Assembly: GCA_032622095.1 (NCBI GenBank)
Contig: CP136066.1
Coordinates: forward strand, 101,453,319-101,517,318
Direction: 5' to 3'
Length of the DNA stretch: 64,000 bases
DNA from: Siphonodentalium dalli
Lineage: Eukaryota > Mollusca > Scaphopoda > Gadilida > Siphonodentaliidae
Part shown: in pieces, positions 1 to 12,949 of the stretch
Position numbering within the stretch: the stretch's first letter is position 1
How the letters are laid out: each line of letters opens with the position of its first letter
The notes under the pieces: generated by a model
The model's database searches: none
The model's input: the letters and a program-made list of their open reading frames with translations, nothing else
What the model was told of the DNA's origin: nothing
Program-made: the position numbers and the translations under genes

Positions 1-1556
1 GGATACTGACATGCCAGATGTAGAAATAACTACAAATGGTGTTTGTGCCGCACTTTCAAGGTTAAAACCCAACAAAGCTTATGGTATCGACCAAATTTCA
101 CCCCGCTTCCTCAAAGAGGTAAGAGACGAAATCTCTGCAATAATTGCAGACCTCTTCCAGAGTTCTTTGAACTCAGGCACTGTCCCTTCTGACTGGAAAG
201 TAGCAATTGTTTCCCCAATATTCAAAAAAGGCTCCAAATCCAAACCTGAAAACTATCGCCCCATCTCACTCACATACATGTATTCTTAGCAAAACCCTTG
301 AACATATCATAGTATCCAACATCATGTCCCACCTCAACGAAAAGCAACTACTACATCAAAACCAACATGGATTCCGACCCAAACTAAGCTGTGAAACACA
401 GCTTATCACATTCATGAATGATATCTTTGAAAACATGACAAAATGGACTCAAACCGATGTAGTTGTCATGGACTTCTCCAAGGCCTTTGATAAAGTGGAC
501 CATAGCAGACTTCTTCTTAAAATGAGACGACTTGGCATAAACACATCTGTTACAAATTGGATTGCCGCCTTCCTATCACATCGGACTCAAAAAGTCCAAG
601 TCAATGGAAAAGAATCAAAATTTCTTCCTGTACTATCAGGTGTCCCCCAAGGGTCTGTCCTTGGCCCTTGTCTCTTCTTAATCTATATAAATGACCTCCC
701 CACAAACCTCAGCTGTCAGGCCCGCCTCTTCACAGACGATACTGTTGTGTATTGTGCTATCTCCTCTAAAAATGACTGTACTATCCTACAAAATGATCTG
801 CACAAACTTGAAAACTGGGAGAAAGAATGGCTTATGTCATTCAACCCTAGTAAATGCGAAATCATACGAATCGCTCGTAAAGAAAACCCTATTCTCCATG
901 ACTACACACTCCATAACCAATTACTTAAATCAACAGAAACTACAAAATATCTCGGCGTAACCATCTCAAATGACCTATCATGGAAAACCCACATCACTAC
1001 CATCACAAATAAAGCCAATGCTACCCTCAGATTCCTAAGACGTAACGTAAGAACAAAAAACTACAAAACAAAAGCCCTTGCCTACAAAACATATGTTAGA
1101 CCCCAACTAGAATACTGTAGCTCAATATGGGACCCATGGCAGCAGTACCTCTCAGAGAAAGTAGAAATTGTACAGAGACGGGCTGCACGCTACACTCTAA
1201 ATAGATACAACTATGGTAGCGACGACAGAGACAGCATAACTGATCTGCTCCACACACTTAATTGGCAAACCCTCCAACAAAAAAGAATATTCTCCTCTCT
1301 AGTCATGCTTTACAAAATCCGCCATCAAGATGTAGACATCTCCCTACCATTTGTGCCTACTAGGGGCCACAAGTTCCTCCGTACTGCTAAAGCTGACAGA
1401 AACTATCTTGAAGCTTTCTTTTTTCCACGCACAATCATAAATTGGAACAAACTCCCCCGTGACATATTCTTAAACTGCCACAACACGGACAGTTTCAAAT
1501 CCGAACTCACAAAACACATGTTCCCACCTGTAAACAAACAGACAGCTTCTAAATAG
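1..1556 (+). pseudogene. LINE reverse transcriptase (CR1/Jockey-like), frameshifted, cut by the window start
   Basis: The two parts lie in different frames: 2-289 (open from the window edge) and about 279-1556. The first holds the RT N-terminal blocks (KPNKAYGIDQIS, then DWKVAIVSPIFKKG and NYRPISLT). The second holds GFRPKLSCETQ, the catalytic block DFSKAFDKVDH, the SGVPQGSVLGP block and FTDDT, where both catalytic aspartates remain although most relatives have A before DD. A C-terminal region with NWQTLQQKR and FFPRTIINWNKLP follows, as in CR1/Jockey-type LINEs. The frame change sits at a 4-bp duplication (ACATACAT, 272-279), so the copy cannot make one polypeptide. The rest of the frame is intact, so the break may be recent. 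The endonuclease domain would lie upstream of the window. Confidence 0.9.
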
Positions 1557-1692
1557 TATGAAGCTCCAGTATATTTTAATAAATTATCAAAATAACCAAA
1601 AAAATATGCTTTTATGTTTTTAAATCTCATGCGCCTCCACATAATCCTCAGCACATTGAGGGCGATGGAGTACCAAGTAGATGTAGATGAAG
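1557..1692 (+). mobile_element. 3' UTR and terminus of the first LINE
   Basis: After the TAG stop come about 130 bases of non-coding sequence ending in GGAGTACCAAGTAGATGTAG and a short GATGTA/GATGAA repeat. Short tandem repeats instead of poly-A are common at the 3' end of CR1-like LINEs. The exact end is a judgement by eye. Confidence 0.6.
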
Positions 1693-3699
1693 CCGGACCC
1701 GATGAATCAACATCTTCTGTGTCGCCGTGATCCGAATGCAACAGTCATAGGGTAATCAATGCACATATATTGTTCTTGGTGCTTACTTTGTTTTACAGGT
1801 GTTAATGCCACCACCGCTTTACATATTGATTATGTTATGTACGTCACATTGGCGTTGCCGCATGTATGTGCCATTTCCAATGGAGGAACTCTTGTTAAAT
1901 TCACCTTCTGAGTTGAATATTTCACAAAATTTCTTAGTATTCGAGTCGGTGGATAAACAAAATATCATAAGTGTCTTGTGTGGGAAATTGAAAAGTAATA
2001 TGTCCACTCGTAGGATTTGGCCTGTAATATCCACTTATATCCACTAGACACTTATTCTATATATAATATCTATGCTATATACGAGTGACACTGGCAGACG
2101 ATTAGAAGGCACGAATACTTAAATACTATTCCCCGTGAAAAATAAAATGAAAAAATAAAATAAAATGAAGTACCGCCCGCCCGCCCCTGTTTTTTTCCCC
2201 TCATGTTACCCTAAACTCAGGTATTCTTTCTTTTGGCCTAATGGAACTTGATCTGACTATGCCGACGTTATAAATATTATCTGGGTCTTACGTTTATAAA
2301 TATTTTATTCTTGACGTCAAAGTTTCCTATTTTCGAGGCGTTTCGCACGTAAAAAATGTTTGTGACTTTTTAATATTTGTTTTTGAGGGACCTCAGACTG
2401 GCGGATATTATATGCCATCAAAATAAGATTCAAATACAGGTAGGTGCACTAGAAAGATCATATTTAGACATTTCTAAAACTGTGTGAGAATCGTGCACCC
2501 GTCTACTATAAATAGTTTTTTTTTTAATTAAAAGACATCAAAGTCGCTGTTTTGAAAGCATTTTCGGAATTTCCACGATTCTCACTCAGCAATAACAAGA
2601 GGGGGTATCCATGAATGGAATAAAACTATTTCTCATTGGCTGAGTCAGAGCAATCCCAAATACACCTATCAAAACGCGCCTCCCTCATTCGCTGCTTAAA
2701 ATAACGCTGTTCCAGTAATATGCCTGTTACCCGACGCCGTTATTTAGATCTCTAGACAGAGAAAGCGACGTCAAATGCCAGTTTGAGTGAAAATGTGTCA
2801 ATGTACTACTACATTGTATTCGCGCTTCCCGAGTCATAATTATTCATCTTAAATTACAAAAAGAAAAGATTCTGAGGATTAAATATTTGTTTTGTCACTC
2901 GAGCAAGCAAATGACCGCGGTGACCTTTGGCCGATTACTCTGGAGTGTTCCGAAGTAGCGGTCTCAAACTTTTGACAACTTCCAATTCAATTTTAAGTTG
3001 ATTTTGCCATACAATTCGAAAGAATATCGTGCGTCAATCAAGCTCTTTAATTGAAATAAATAGTTATATCTGATACAATAATGTGACACAGTGCATTTGA
3101 TTGCGTTGGCTGTTGAACCGGCTGTTCCAAACTCCTCCCCAATGACGTCGATGTAACATGCATGGTGCTAAAAAAAACAAAACATGTGTGATTGTTTACA
3201 CAGCGAGCTTTGTTGAGTGCTTGGCTATTGTTTTATTTTATTATTTGGGGAAGGGGGGGAGGGGGCATCAATTAAATTCTTCAAAGGATTCAACAGCTAC
3301 AGGTATTGTTTATTTAAAATAGTTTAAAATTAATACCAAATTGAAATATATTTTTTTTTAATTTATTTATTTAATTTAATTAGTTTTATTTATTTTGGTG
3401 GTGGGTGGGAATTTGTCAGTGATGTGGAATATATGATGCAGGGATGTATAAATCAGAGTTCAAAATTGTGTGGGGTGCGGTGATGGATAGCCCTTTATTT
3501 TTAAGATTGCCACTTTTATCCATTATTTCTATGAATCAAAGAAGTATGTTATTCACTCTAGAGGTTTTTATACAACTATTTCAATTCCCAAGTTTTCAAA
3601 ATAGTGCAATCAAATACCCCAGATCACAATTACTGTGCCCAGATATAATACCTTGATCTCAGGGTCCTGATTTCCAGTTCCTGGAAGGACCAAGTCAGT
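1693..3699. other. No recognised gene
   Basis: About 2 kb of AT-rich non-coding DNA. Only small unconvincing ORFs are present (for example 1799-2047 and 3444-3656). There is a G-rich run near 3248-3266. No TIR pair or match to the repeats elsewhere in the window was seen. Confidence 0.5.
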
Positions 3700-3707
3700 T
3701 AGTCTGG

Positions 3708-4179
3708 CCGATGGGGTCTTTGTCACAAGGCTCCGGTCACATTCGTAGCCAGCTTTTTAAATCGATCACAAATGTAGCCAGCTTTTCACTGGCGATCACA
3801 TTCGTAGCCAGCTTTTCTAATTGCATGCTTTATGGTGCGAAATATGCCGTCATCGCGATCGTAACTAAAATGTGGACGTCATTCTCCAAAACTGACTTCA
3901 TTTATCAACTTATATTGGAACATAATTCGAGCATTCTAACGACACTGATCAGAAACGTTAGATTATTAGATGAACTAATATCAAATTAAAATTCAAGTTG
4001 TTTCTCATCCATCAACTCAGAACAATGAGCTTAACATAATCTTGTTCATTGAGGCTCGCATGAATATCAAAAGCTGGCTACAAATGTGATCACCATAGAA
4101 AAGCTGGCTACATTTGTGATCGATTTAAAAAGCTGGCTACGAATGTGATCGATGCCTTGTGACAATGACCCCATCAGCA
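3708..4179. mobile_element. Foldback DNA element with repeated arms
   Basis: The ends are inverted: GATGGGGTCTTTGTCACAAG from 3710 against CTTGTGACAATGACCCCATC ending at 4175, with one mismatch. Each arm carries about three tandem copies of a unit resembling GATCACAAATGTAGCCAGCT (3725-3815; inverse copies 4070-4150). The 7-bp repeat TAGTCTG lies on both sides (3700-3706 and 4180-4186) and may be a target-site duplication. The ORF across it (3711-3989) is repeat-derived. Confidence 0.75.
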
Positions 4180-4186
4180 TAGTCTG

Positions 4187-5640
4187 TCATGAGCTGTTCA
4201 GAGTAAATTAGGACCACCATGACTTTTGTGACATGTATTTGATGAAAAAAAAAATACTTCAGAGCACATTTTGTTTTTATTGATATTTATAGCCAAACTC
4301 TTTTGTTTACAATTGAGCCTGATACCGCTACTGACCTGTATGTGACAATAGATGGCCAACCAAGGCAACCATGTACATACATGGAGGCTATAAAATTTAG
4401 GGGAGGGTAAGCTTATTGACGAATACTTGTACATATTAAATCATAAAGTCTAATTACTTGTTATAAGCGAATCAAGCATATATTTTACTATCCTAAAAAC
4501 TTTACCGCATCCATTTAAAAGGTACGGTTTCCTATTTATGACACATTTTGCTCCGATTTGGAGACGAAATGGCAATTTGGTGTTTGGCTACTTTTTAGCA
4601 TATGGTACCCATAAAATTAAAAATAAACATAAAATAAAGTTTATAATGTTTTATTTAGAACAATAATATTCTAACCAAGTAGAAAAAAACAACCCGTTGT
4701 CTCCAATATATATATACTCTGATGACATGGCTGATTTTTATGATTTGCCCTACCCCAATGCGAACAGTGAAATTTGAGGTCCGTCGACAACAAAATGGGA
4801 TGAAATACACAGACTAACCCTAAAATTATCAACAAGCCTTAATTTCAACTCTAAAATGTTTTGTGATAAAAGTTCAACCTATTTTACCAATTGAATGTTA
4901 CCGTATTAATTTTTATAAACAAAAACATAAAAAAAAGGGACAAAATTGCCAAAAAATGGACATTTTTGAAAATGAGACGATCTCAAGAACCCATAGGCCA
5001 TAATATTTTTTTTTTACATCCAATAATAGAAATATCTTCACAATAGAGTTAGTCCAACATTTTGAACATGTTGCAGAAACATCAAGATGTAAGGGGATCA
5101 AATTACTTAGTTACAAGACCTCAAATATGGCATTTCGTCACTCGACCCCCATGTCACAAAGCCAAATTTGACTAAGTCCATGTTACGGAACACACATTTC
5201 ATCGGCAGATTTATTTTCATTCTTGACCATAAGGGTATGAAATAATTTATTAATGTGCACTACCCAGTAGGTTAAGAGCACTTAATTAATGAAAACCCCC
5301 AAAATTTTGGTGTATTTAAAAAAATAATTGACCCTAAAAACTGCCTTTTAGCCGATTTAGGGAAAATGGGGAAAAAGGCGACTCCGAAAAATGTTAATAA
5401 CTCAAAAAATATCTGACGAATCTCAAAAAGATTTTCAGTTCTGCGATCAGCATGGTGAGATCTACAAAGTAGGCACATATTTGGAAAGATTAGACCAATT
5501 TGAAATTTTCATGAACATCCCTACTAACGAGCTGAAAAAAATTAGGGTAGGTAGGTACCGGTAGGCTTAATTTTTTTTTTGTTAACTTTTTTTTTTTCAG
5601 TGTCTTTAAAAATAACTGTATAATACTTGTCAATAACCCA
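4187..5640. other. No recognised gene
   Basis: AT-rich DNA with poly-T tracts and only short ORFs that resemble no family. It may be old transposon sequence, but no termini were found. Confidence 0.45.
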
Positions 5641-5689
5641 AACTATGCACTTCTTAGCCCCAATCAGGTTAACCCAGATGACAGAGGAA

Positions 5690-7459
5690 CTAGAAACTTC
5701 AATTCAATCTTATAAAAGAACAGCAAACCATTCTGGAAATTCCTGAAGTCTAAAAAGAGAGACACTACTGGGATACCACCTCTCAAAAAGGTTACTTTAC
5801 CACACTCTCGGACAACAGCGCAGAGAAAGCAGCTCTATTGAATAAACAGTTTCAATCAGTATTCACCAAAGATCTAAAGAATACACCTACAGCAAAACCA
5901 TCAAGCAGTATACCAGACATCGCAGACATCAACATCAAAGAGGAAGGTGTACATACAAACTCCTAAAAGATATAAAAACATCTAAAGCCCCAGGCCCAGA
6001 TGGTATACCAAACCAAGTTCTCAAGATTTGCGCTAACCACATAGCTCCTGCTCTAACAGCCATCTTCCAACTATCAATGGACACAGGATAACTCCCAACT
6101 GACTGGCGCAGTGCAAACATATCTCCCATCTACAAAAAAGGTGACATGCACAACCCAGAGAACTACCGCCCTGTCTCACTCACATTGGTACCCTGCAAAA
6201 TTCTATAACACATCATCTGCAGGCACATAAGAGACCACCTGGATGAACATAAGATACTGACCGACAAAAACCATGGTTTCAGATCTGGCCACTCATGTGT
6301 CACACAGCTAGTCAATGCCACAGAGGATCTACTACAAAACCTGGACAAAAACATACAAACAGATATAGCCATCCTTGACTTTTCAAAGGCCTTCGATACA
6401 GTGCCACACAAGGGCCTCCTATACAAGCTGCAGAATTATGGCATAAATGACACAACCCACAAATGGCTGGAAAACTTCCTCACAAAAAGAGAGATGAGAG
6501 TGGTACTCGAAGGAGAAGCGTCACCAAACGTACCAGTGGAGTCCGGAGTACCACAGGGAACGGTACTGGGACCACTACTATTCCTTTGTCATGTGAACGA
6601 CCTGCCGAAAGCCGTAACCTCAGAGGTTAAACTATTTACAGACGATTGCCTCCTCTATAGAGAGATCAGAGACCAGTCAGACCACCATGCACTACAGAAA
6701 GACCTCTCCTCGTTAGAAAAATTGGCCGACCAATGGGGGATGCGTTTCAATTCAAAAAAATGCTACATCATGTCTACAAAGGGCAAATCAAGTTTTATCA
6801 ACCCACATGTACAAACTAGACATTCACATCCTTCAGTCTGTAGATGAAACACCATATCTAGGACTGACTTTTACCAACAACCTAACCTGGTCATCCCATA
6901 TAAATAAAATTGTCAAAAGAGCCAACAGCACCTTGGGATTCCTTAAACGAAACATCAGCAAAGCCGATAAGAAACACAAGAAACTGGCTTACGTGTCCAT
7001 GGTAAGATCTACACTCAAATACGGGATCCATACTTGCAGAAGAACATCGAAAGGGTACAGAAAAAAGTTGCAAGATTCATCACCAGCAATTACAAAAACA
7101 GAGAAAAAGGTGCAGTCACAGAAATGATGGAAATAGAAGGGTTAACACCAATGAAGATAAGAAGAGAAGTGAAAAGGATGACACTGTTTAGAAAGATAGT
7201 AGAGGGGTCGGTTCCGGCTATCCATACACATGACATATTAACACCAAGGAGCAAGGACAAACGAAAAATCACTGCTAAAAAATTCCAAGGATTTGAGACA
7301 ACAAACATTATTGAGTCACATGAGTGTACCAACTCACTTTCTTACGAAACAATACGGACAAACACGGCTCAATATAAGAACTCATTCTTTGTGAAAACAA
7401 TCATCGAATGGAACCACCTGGAGGATATATGGACATCGCATGTGATACAACATCAATAA
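5690..7459 (+). pseudogene. Decayed LINE reverse transcriptase (CR1/Jockey-like)
   Basis: Fragments appear in successive frames: a linker with KPFWKFLKSKKRDTTGIPPL (from about 5725), the N-terminal RT blocks (SKAPGPDGIPNQVL, DWRSANISPIYKKG, NYRPVSLT; about 5970-6190), then DFSKAFDTVPH, SGVPQGTVLGP and FTDDC (6401-6847), YLGLTFTNNLTWSSHI (6807-7127) and a C-terminal part (7034-7459). There are in-frame TAA codons near 6088 and 6206 and at least three frameshifts. It is clearly more decayed than the LINE at the window start and differs from it in sequence, so it is another family. Confidence 0.88.
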
Positions 7460-7741
7460 CAACATTAACAACTTAAGTCGTCCAACGGTGAACCTACAGC
7501 CAAATCAAGGCTACTGCACCGAACTACATACAGATACAGCTATATGCTTTATGCTTTAATATTTACATACATATATACTAGTCTATATACTAATATAGTC
7601 TTTGATAATCCTAATATTTCCCATATGGTCTGGCAACAACTGGAGTCAGTCAAGCACCACTGCACTGTTCACATATTGGAGTGACCGTCTTTTACCGATC
7701 TCTTAATGATGACTTCACAACACCACCTTCTCTTCCTCATT
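7460..7741. other. Tail of the decayed LINE, then unassigned DNA
   Basis: This is non-coding sequence after the LINE stop codon. The 3' terminus of the LINE was not located. The next recognisable element starts at 7742. Confidence 0.4.
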
Positions 7742-8540
7742 CAGTGAAGGATCTAGGTATTTTTTGGGGACACCTGTTTTTGGGCAATGATATGCCGAAG
7801 GCATAACCTGAAGGCCTGAGCGGAGGAAGGTTTGGGAGGGGGTGACCCCCTTCTGATGGTGGGGGTTCTCCCCCTGGAAAATGTTTGAAAATCCATTGCA
7901 TTTAGAGCTAATCTAGGGCTCTTTGAGTCAGTATTTGAATTTTACTGAGAGGTCAATTGATCAAGTTTCTCAAGCATAACTTTGGAAATATTTATATATG
8001 TATGGATTGGAAATGCTTATAAGTTATTGTCAGATATCTTTTGGTTCAATGGATTATGCTTATCCTGCTTGAAATGAGACTTATCATTATCACTCTAATT
8101 CATATACTAGTAATAGGCTATTTTATAAAATTCAAGTGAGACACATACTTAATATACTACATGTAGTACAGAAACAATGTCTATTAAGTTAGTAATTACT
8201 ATTTATAGTACTAATCTCTATGTTAATTTTTCATTTGGTATTATGAGATCCCACCTGATAACCAGGTTGATTTGATCAAATTGTTAATGTTCCTGTACTG
8301 TATTTGATTGAAATACTGAAGTCTGAAGATTGAATGATAACAAACCTGAACTCAAACTATTTGAAGTTTTCACAGATGAAAGCTAGATAAAGCCAAACAT
8401 ACTTTACAGTATGATTCCAACTGTTAAACTTAAATCTTTTTGTAAACTTAAATTTCTTATGTCAATATATATAAATATATAAATGTTTGCATCTTGTTAT
8501 GATATGAATTGGGACCCAAATTGAAAAAAAAGAAAAAATT
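7742..8540. mobile_element. Dispersed repeat A, copy 1 (hAT-like left end)
   Basis: This is closely similar over about 770 bases to 21255-22050, with shared stretches such as GGGGACACCTGTTTTTGGGC near the start and AAATGCTTATAAGTTATTGT in the middle. The left end CAGTGAAGGATCTAGG resembles the TIR of the hAT-like element at 15977-16537 (CAGGGAAGGATCCAGG), and both then run into GGGG(A/G)CACCTG. No right terminus or target-site duplication was found. It carries no convincing ORF. Confidence 0.75.
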
Positions 8541-9194
8541 TAAATAAATATTTTTTTTAAAATTATATATATATTTTTTGGTCCAATTTTTTTTTTTGCG
8601 ATGGCAATAAAAAGTTTAGGGTCTGGGGTTTAAAATATGGTAACTTGCGGAGTTACAAATTTAAACTTGGGTGTCTCCTTTATCCATTGCAGCGTAATAT
8701 ACCATACCCGGTACATGAATATAAGGGGACATCGATATAGGTCCCTCTTTAATGTCTATTGCAGCCATAAATTTTAATAATAAATAACTAAATTAAAATA
8801 AATCTATGAAAACAATACTAGTGCTAGTTGTTGTACTATTTTCGGCATCAAGTTGCTCGAGATACACAGCACTCAGGTGGCTTTTGGTGTTTAAGTACTG
8901 CTCCAGAGTCCATTTGGAAATAAAAAACGAACCGGCTGCTATTTTAAGGCGTTACCGTTAATTTTTTTCTGAAACTTCTGGAATGCATGGTGCATGCTTA
9001 ACAATAAGCTTTCATGAGGATTGTTTTGCCATCACTGTTCTAAGTCTCATAACCACAAAAGATTGTTTAAACGTCCATGATAGAAACTTTGACAGGAAAA
9101 CCATGATTCAACATGCAAATGAAGGCTGTATTGCAACTGCAGATTTTTTATTTACATCGAATATTGTTGAATTGCCTTGAAAATTCAGGTTGAC
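8541..9194. other. No recognised gene
   Basis: AT-rich DNA with poly-T/poly-A runs. The 65-codon ORF at 8983-9180 resembles nothing recognised. Confidence 0.4.
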
Positions 9195-9296
9195 TCAATA
9201 CTGTCCACTAGGAATTTGGCGTCATTTGGGCTTCTCGAGTTTGGGCGCCCATACCTGTAACATGTATGAAAACAGCCCTGGAAATTTCCCTTCATG
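9195..9296 (-). repeat. Fragment of hAT-like repeat G
   Basis: The reverse complement aligns with 15970-16050. Both carry CAGGGCTGTTTT, a GATAC/CATAC spacer, then GTTACAGG and GGGCGCCCAAACTC. It appears to be an end fragment of the same family. Confidence 0.6.
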
Positions 9297-9376
9297 AGTA
9301 GGACTGAAAATGCAATAAATGTTTCGTGCCAAAATGGCAGGTATGACCTCTTAGAAGCCCACTGACAATATGGCCC

Positions 9377-11174
9377 TTTTTAGCTCAACTTTGTAAAGTT
9401 TGAGATATTGCCATGGCTTTGTCGTCTGTCGTCCATGTGTGTGTGATTCGTCAACAATACAGGCTACAGGTCGTACCTTTGGTCAGATCATTATGAAATT
9501 GTCATAGCTGTTGACATCAACATTTAGACCGGGGTCATTTGGAAAAAAAACATGGCCGCCAGCAGCCATCTTGGATTTCAAAATTCAATCCATTAGCACA
9601 GGCTACAGATCGTACTGTTCGTCTGATCATCATGAAATTTGTCGTGGATGTTAATATTGACATGTAGATGGGAACGAGTCATTTTGGAGTCATTCGGCCA
9701 AAAAACATGGCCGCCGGCAGCCATCTTGGATTTTACTCTTTGCATGACTAAATCTTTTGGCACGGGCTACAGGTCGTACCTTTGGTCGGATCTTCATAAA
9801 ATTTGTCATGGATGTTAATAATGACATGTAGATGGGAACGAGTCATTTTGGGGTCATTCGGACAAAAAACATGGCCGCCAGCAGCCATCTTGGATTTTAC
9901 TCTTTGCATGACTAAATCCTTTGGCATGGGCTACAGGTCGTACCTTTGGCCAGATCAATATGAAATTTGTCATGGATGTTGACATTAACATGTAGATAGG
10001 AACGAGTCATTTTGGGTTCATTCGGCAAAAAAACATGGCCACCAGCGGCCATCTTGGATTTCAAAATTCAATCCATTAGCACGGGCTACAGGTCGTACTG
10101 TTCATCTGATCGTCATGAAATTTGTCATGGATGTTAATATTGACATGTAGATGGGAATGAGTCATTTTGGGGTCGTTCGGTCAAAAAACATGGCCACCAG
10201 CAGCCATCTTGGATTTTACTCTTTGCATGACTAAATCCTTTGGCATGGGCTACAGGTTGTACCTTTGGCCGGATCATTATAAAATTTGTCATGGATGTTG
10301 ACATTGACATGTAGATGGGAACGAGTCATTTTGGGGTCATTCGGCCAACAAACATGGCCGCCAGCGGCCATCTTGGATTTCAAAATTCAATCCATTAGCA
10401 CGGACTACAGGTCGTACTGTTCGTCTGATCATCATGAAATTTGTCATGGATGTTAATATTGACATGTAGATGGGAACGAGTAATTTTGGGGTCATTCGGC
10501 CAAAAAACATGGCCGCTGGCAGCCATCTTGGATTTTACTCTTTGCATGACAAAATCCTTTGGCACAGGCTACAGGTCATGCCTTTGGTCGGATCATCATA
10601 AAATTTGTCATGGATGTTAACAATGACACGTAGATGAGAACGAGTCATTTTGGGGTCATTCGGCCAAAAAACGTGGCCGCCAGCAGCCATCTTGGATTTT
10701 GCTCTTTGCATGACTAAATCCTTTGGCACGGGCTACAGGTCGTACCTTTGGCCGAATCATTATGAAATTTGTCACGGCTGTTGACATGTAGATGGGAACG
10801 AGTCATTTTGGGGTCATTCGGCCAAAAAACATGGCCATCAGCGGCCATCTTGGATTTTACTCTTTGCATGACTAAATCCTTTGGCACACCCTACAGTCCA
10901 CTTCCCTCATCCGATCTTCTCCAGACTTCATATTAATCTTGATATTGATCTTACTAGATGGAAGCTATCAAATGTTTTTGAATTTTATTGGAAAACATAG
11001 CCACCAGCAACAATCTTGGATTTTACTTTTATATATATATATATCTCTTCATGTTGATAATCTAGTATTACTTAGACATTTCAACTTTCCGCATTCCTAA
11101 TCGCTCCATTGACTGTAACACATTAAATTATTCCCTTTCCAAGTTGAGCTACAGTGTCATTGACACTTTCATTT
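9377..11174. mobile_element. Helentron-like tandem-array element, copy 1
   Basis: The layout is a unique left end starting TTTTTAGCTCAACTTTG, a central array of about ten units of roughly 160 bp, and a unique right end with AAGTTGAGCTA, which is inverse to the left TAGCTCAACTT. The right end closes with the hairpin AGTGTC-ATT-GACACT (11153-11167) and TTCATTT. Units contain GGCTACAGGTCGTACCTTTG and AACATGGCCGCCAGCAGCCA. Two unit types occur, with either GGATTTCAAAATTCAATCC or GGATTTTACTCTTTGCATGA. Short inverted ends, central tandem repeats and a 3' hairpin are the known plan of Helentron-associated non-autonomous elements (HINEs). The family assignment is inference. Confidence 0.82.
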
Positions 11175-12949
11175 GGCTTAGAATCATCCAGAATTGAGAT
11201 TTCCTGATAACAGGTTACCCACTGGTACACACTGAGATGTAGAGAGAATGTTATCTCCTGGAGACTAATCTGATTTATTGGAAGTAAGCTATTTTTAGCT
11301 ATCATTACGCCCTCTATGGTGTTTTCTATGACCATGTTCTGGGGATGTCAGTGGAGACATGGAGGTTCTATCAATAGATATGTACTAGCAATTTCCGTAC
11401 GGGTTAGACATTTGCAGGATGTATGTATTCGCCGATGTATCTTCGTGGATGTCTCATTGTTGCAGTATGTAAATTTTATGACAGCGTAATTGCTTTTGAT
11501 ACTTTGGTGTGAACAATGGCTGGACGACTCTTGAAGAGTTTATTGCAGGAATACAATGCATAATATAATGTGCAAGTAACTTTGCTGTACTGTAAAATGG
11601 GGTGACTTTGGACAGTGAGGTTACTTCGGTCAGTATGAATCTCTAAGGGTTCAAACATCTAACGCTTTCTTATGACACATGCTTTTATAAATCCTCTTGT
11701 GTTTTACTTGTCAGTCAACCCTGACCTTGTTCTTAAATGATGTTTGAGCTTGAATACTGTCCAGATATTACCAGGAATGGTCTGTAACGCAGTTGAAAGT
11801 TTTTCTTGTTTTTTAATGTACCGTACGTCAAAGCTTGACGCCCTGATAATTGCATTAATTGAATGACATATTGAAACCAAATTGTGACCGATAAACATGC
11901 ATGTTCAATTATGTGGTCTAAAATGAGACAAGAAATAAAACTCAACCTTTTGGATTTTTCACATTGGAAACACCCTTTGGGGTGATTTCGGACACTAGCC
12001 CAGGGTAAGCATCTTCTGCCATGACTGCTAATGTAGCCTATATATTCTATTTCACTATAAATGAAATGTGTCCAGACTTGTAATTATGTCTAAAGATGAT
12101 ATATTTTGTGTGTACATATTTCATAATTAACATAACTTTAGTTTGGCACGTCAGATTTAAAAAATGTGTTCATATGCTCTCTCACCAAGCACATACTATA
12201 CACATATACACAAACATTACATATAATCAACTATGGTTACATAGCCATTACCTATATAGACATTTTTCATAATCACTACATTGAAGCTCCAATATATTTT
12301 ATATATGTGTAATAATATGATCTACATGGCGTTACCATTTCTGACTATGGTTTTCTTGTTTATTATAAGCTGCAATAGTTTCCTTTCAATATGCTTGGTA
12401 TGGAGCATTGCTGTAAGATCTAGTTCATAATTTGATCATAGGGTCATGGTTGAATACATATACTTTCGTAAATGAAATTGTTTTTTTTTTGGTCAAAATT
12501 TATTTTCTTGTTGCTTCACATTCTGATATATCATAATTTTTCATATGAAGTGGACTGTGGAACCTGCCATACACATGTATAGTCAGATAGACCCAACAGT
12601 CACCCTGTTGGCCGAGCATATACTTTACCAATGTTTGACATTCAGTGAGATTAAAAACTTCACCAACATATGCCCCAATATTCAGTGAAGTGCCAAGAAG
12701 TGAAATACCATTGTACTGTAACAGTAATTTTCCCCTTTTCAAGCATGACAAATGTTTTTTATCACTAAGATTTAAAAAATCTACCTTATAATATCAAACC
12801 CCCCCCCCCCCCCCCACACCTGCCCAATAGCATAACTATGACAATAAGTCATGTCCAGATTGTTTTCGCTTATTTGGTTTTATAGTCATGAGATGGCGAG
12901 AAATCCACTTTTTTTTACCAATGAAAAAGTTATTGGAATCCGGTTTTGG
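11175..12949. other. No recognised gene; poly-C tract
   Basis: There is no convincing ORF. A run of about 19 C lies near 12799-12817. Two short stretches (11598-11625 and 11973-11998) share GGGGTGA and TCGGTC/TCGGAC wording, but this is too little to call a repeat. Confidence 0.4.
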
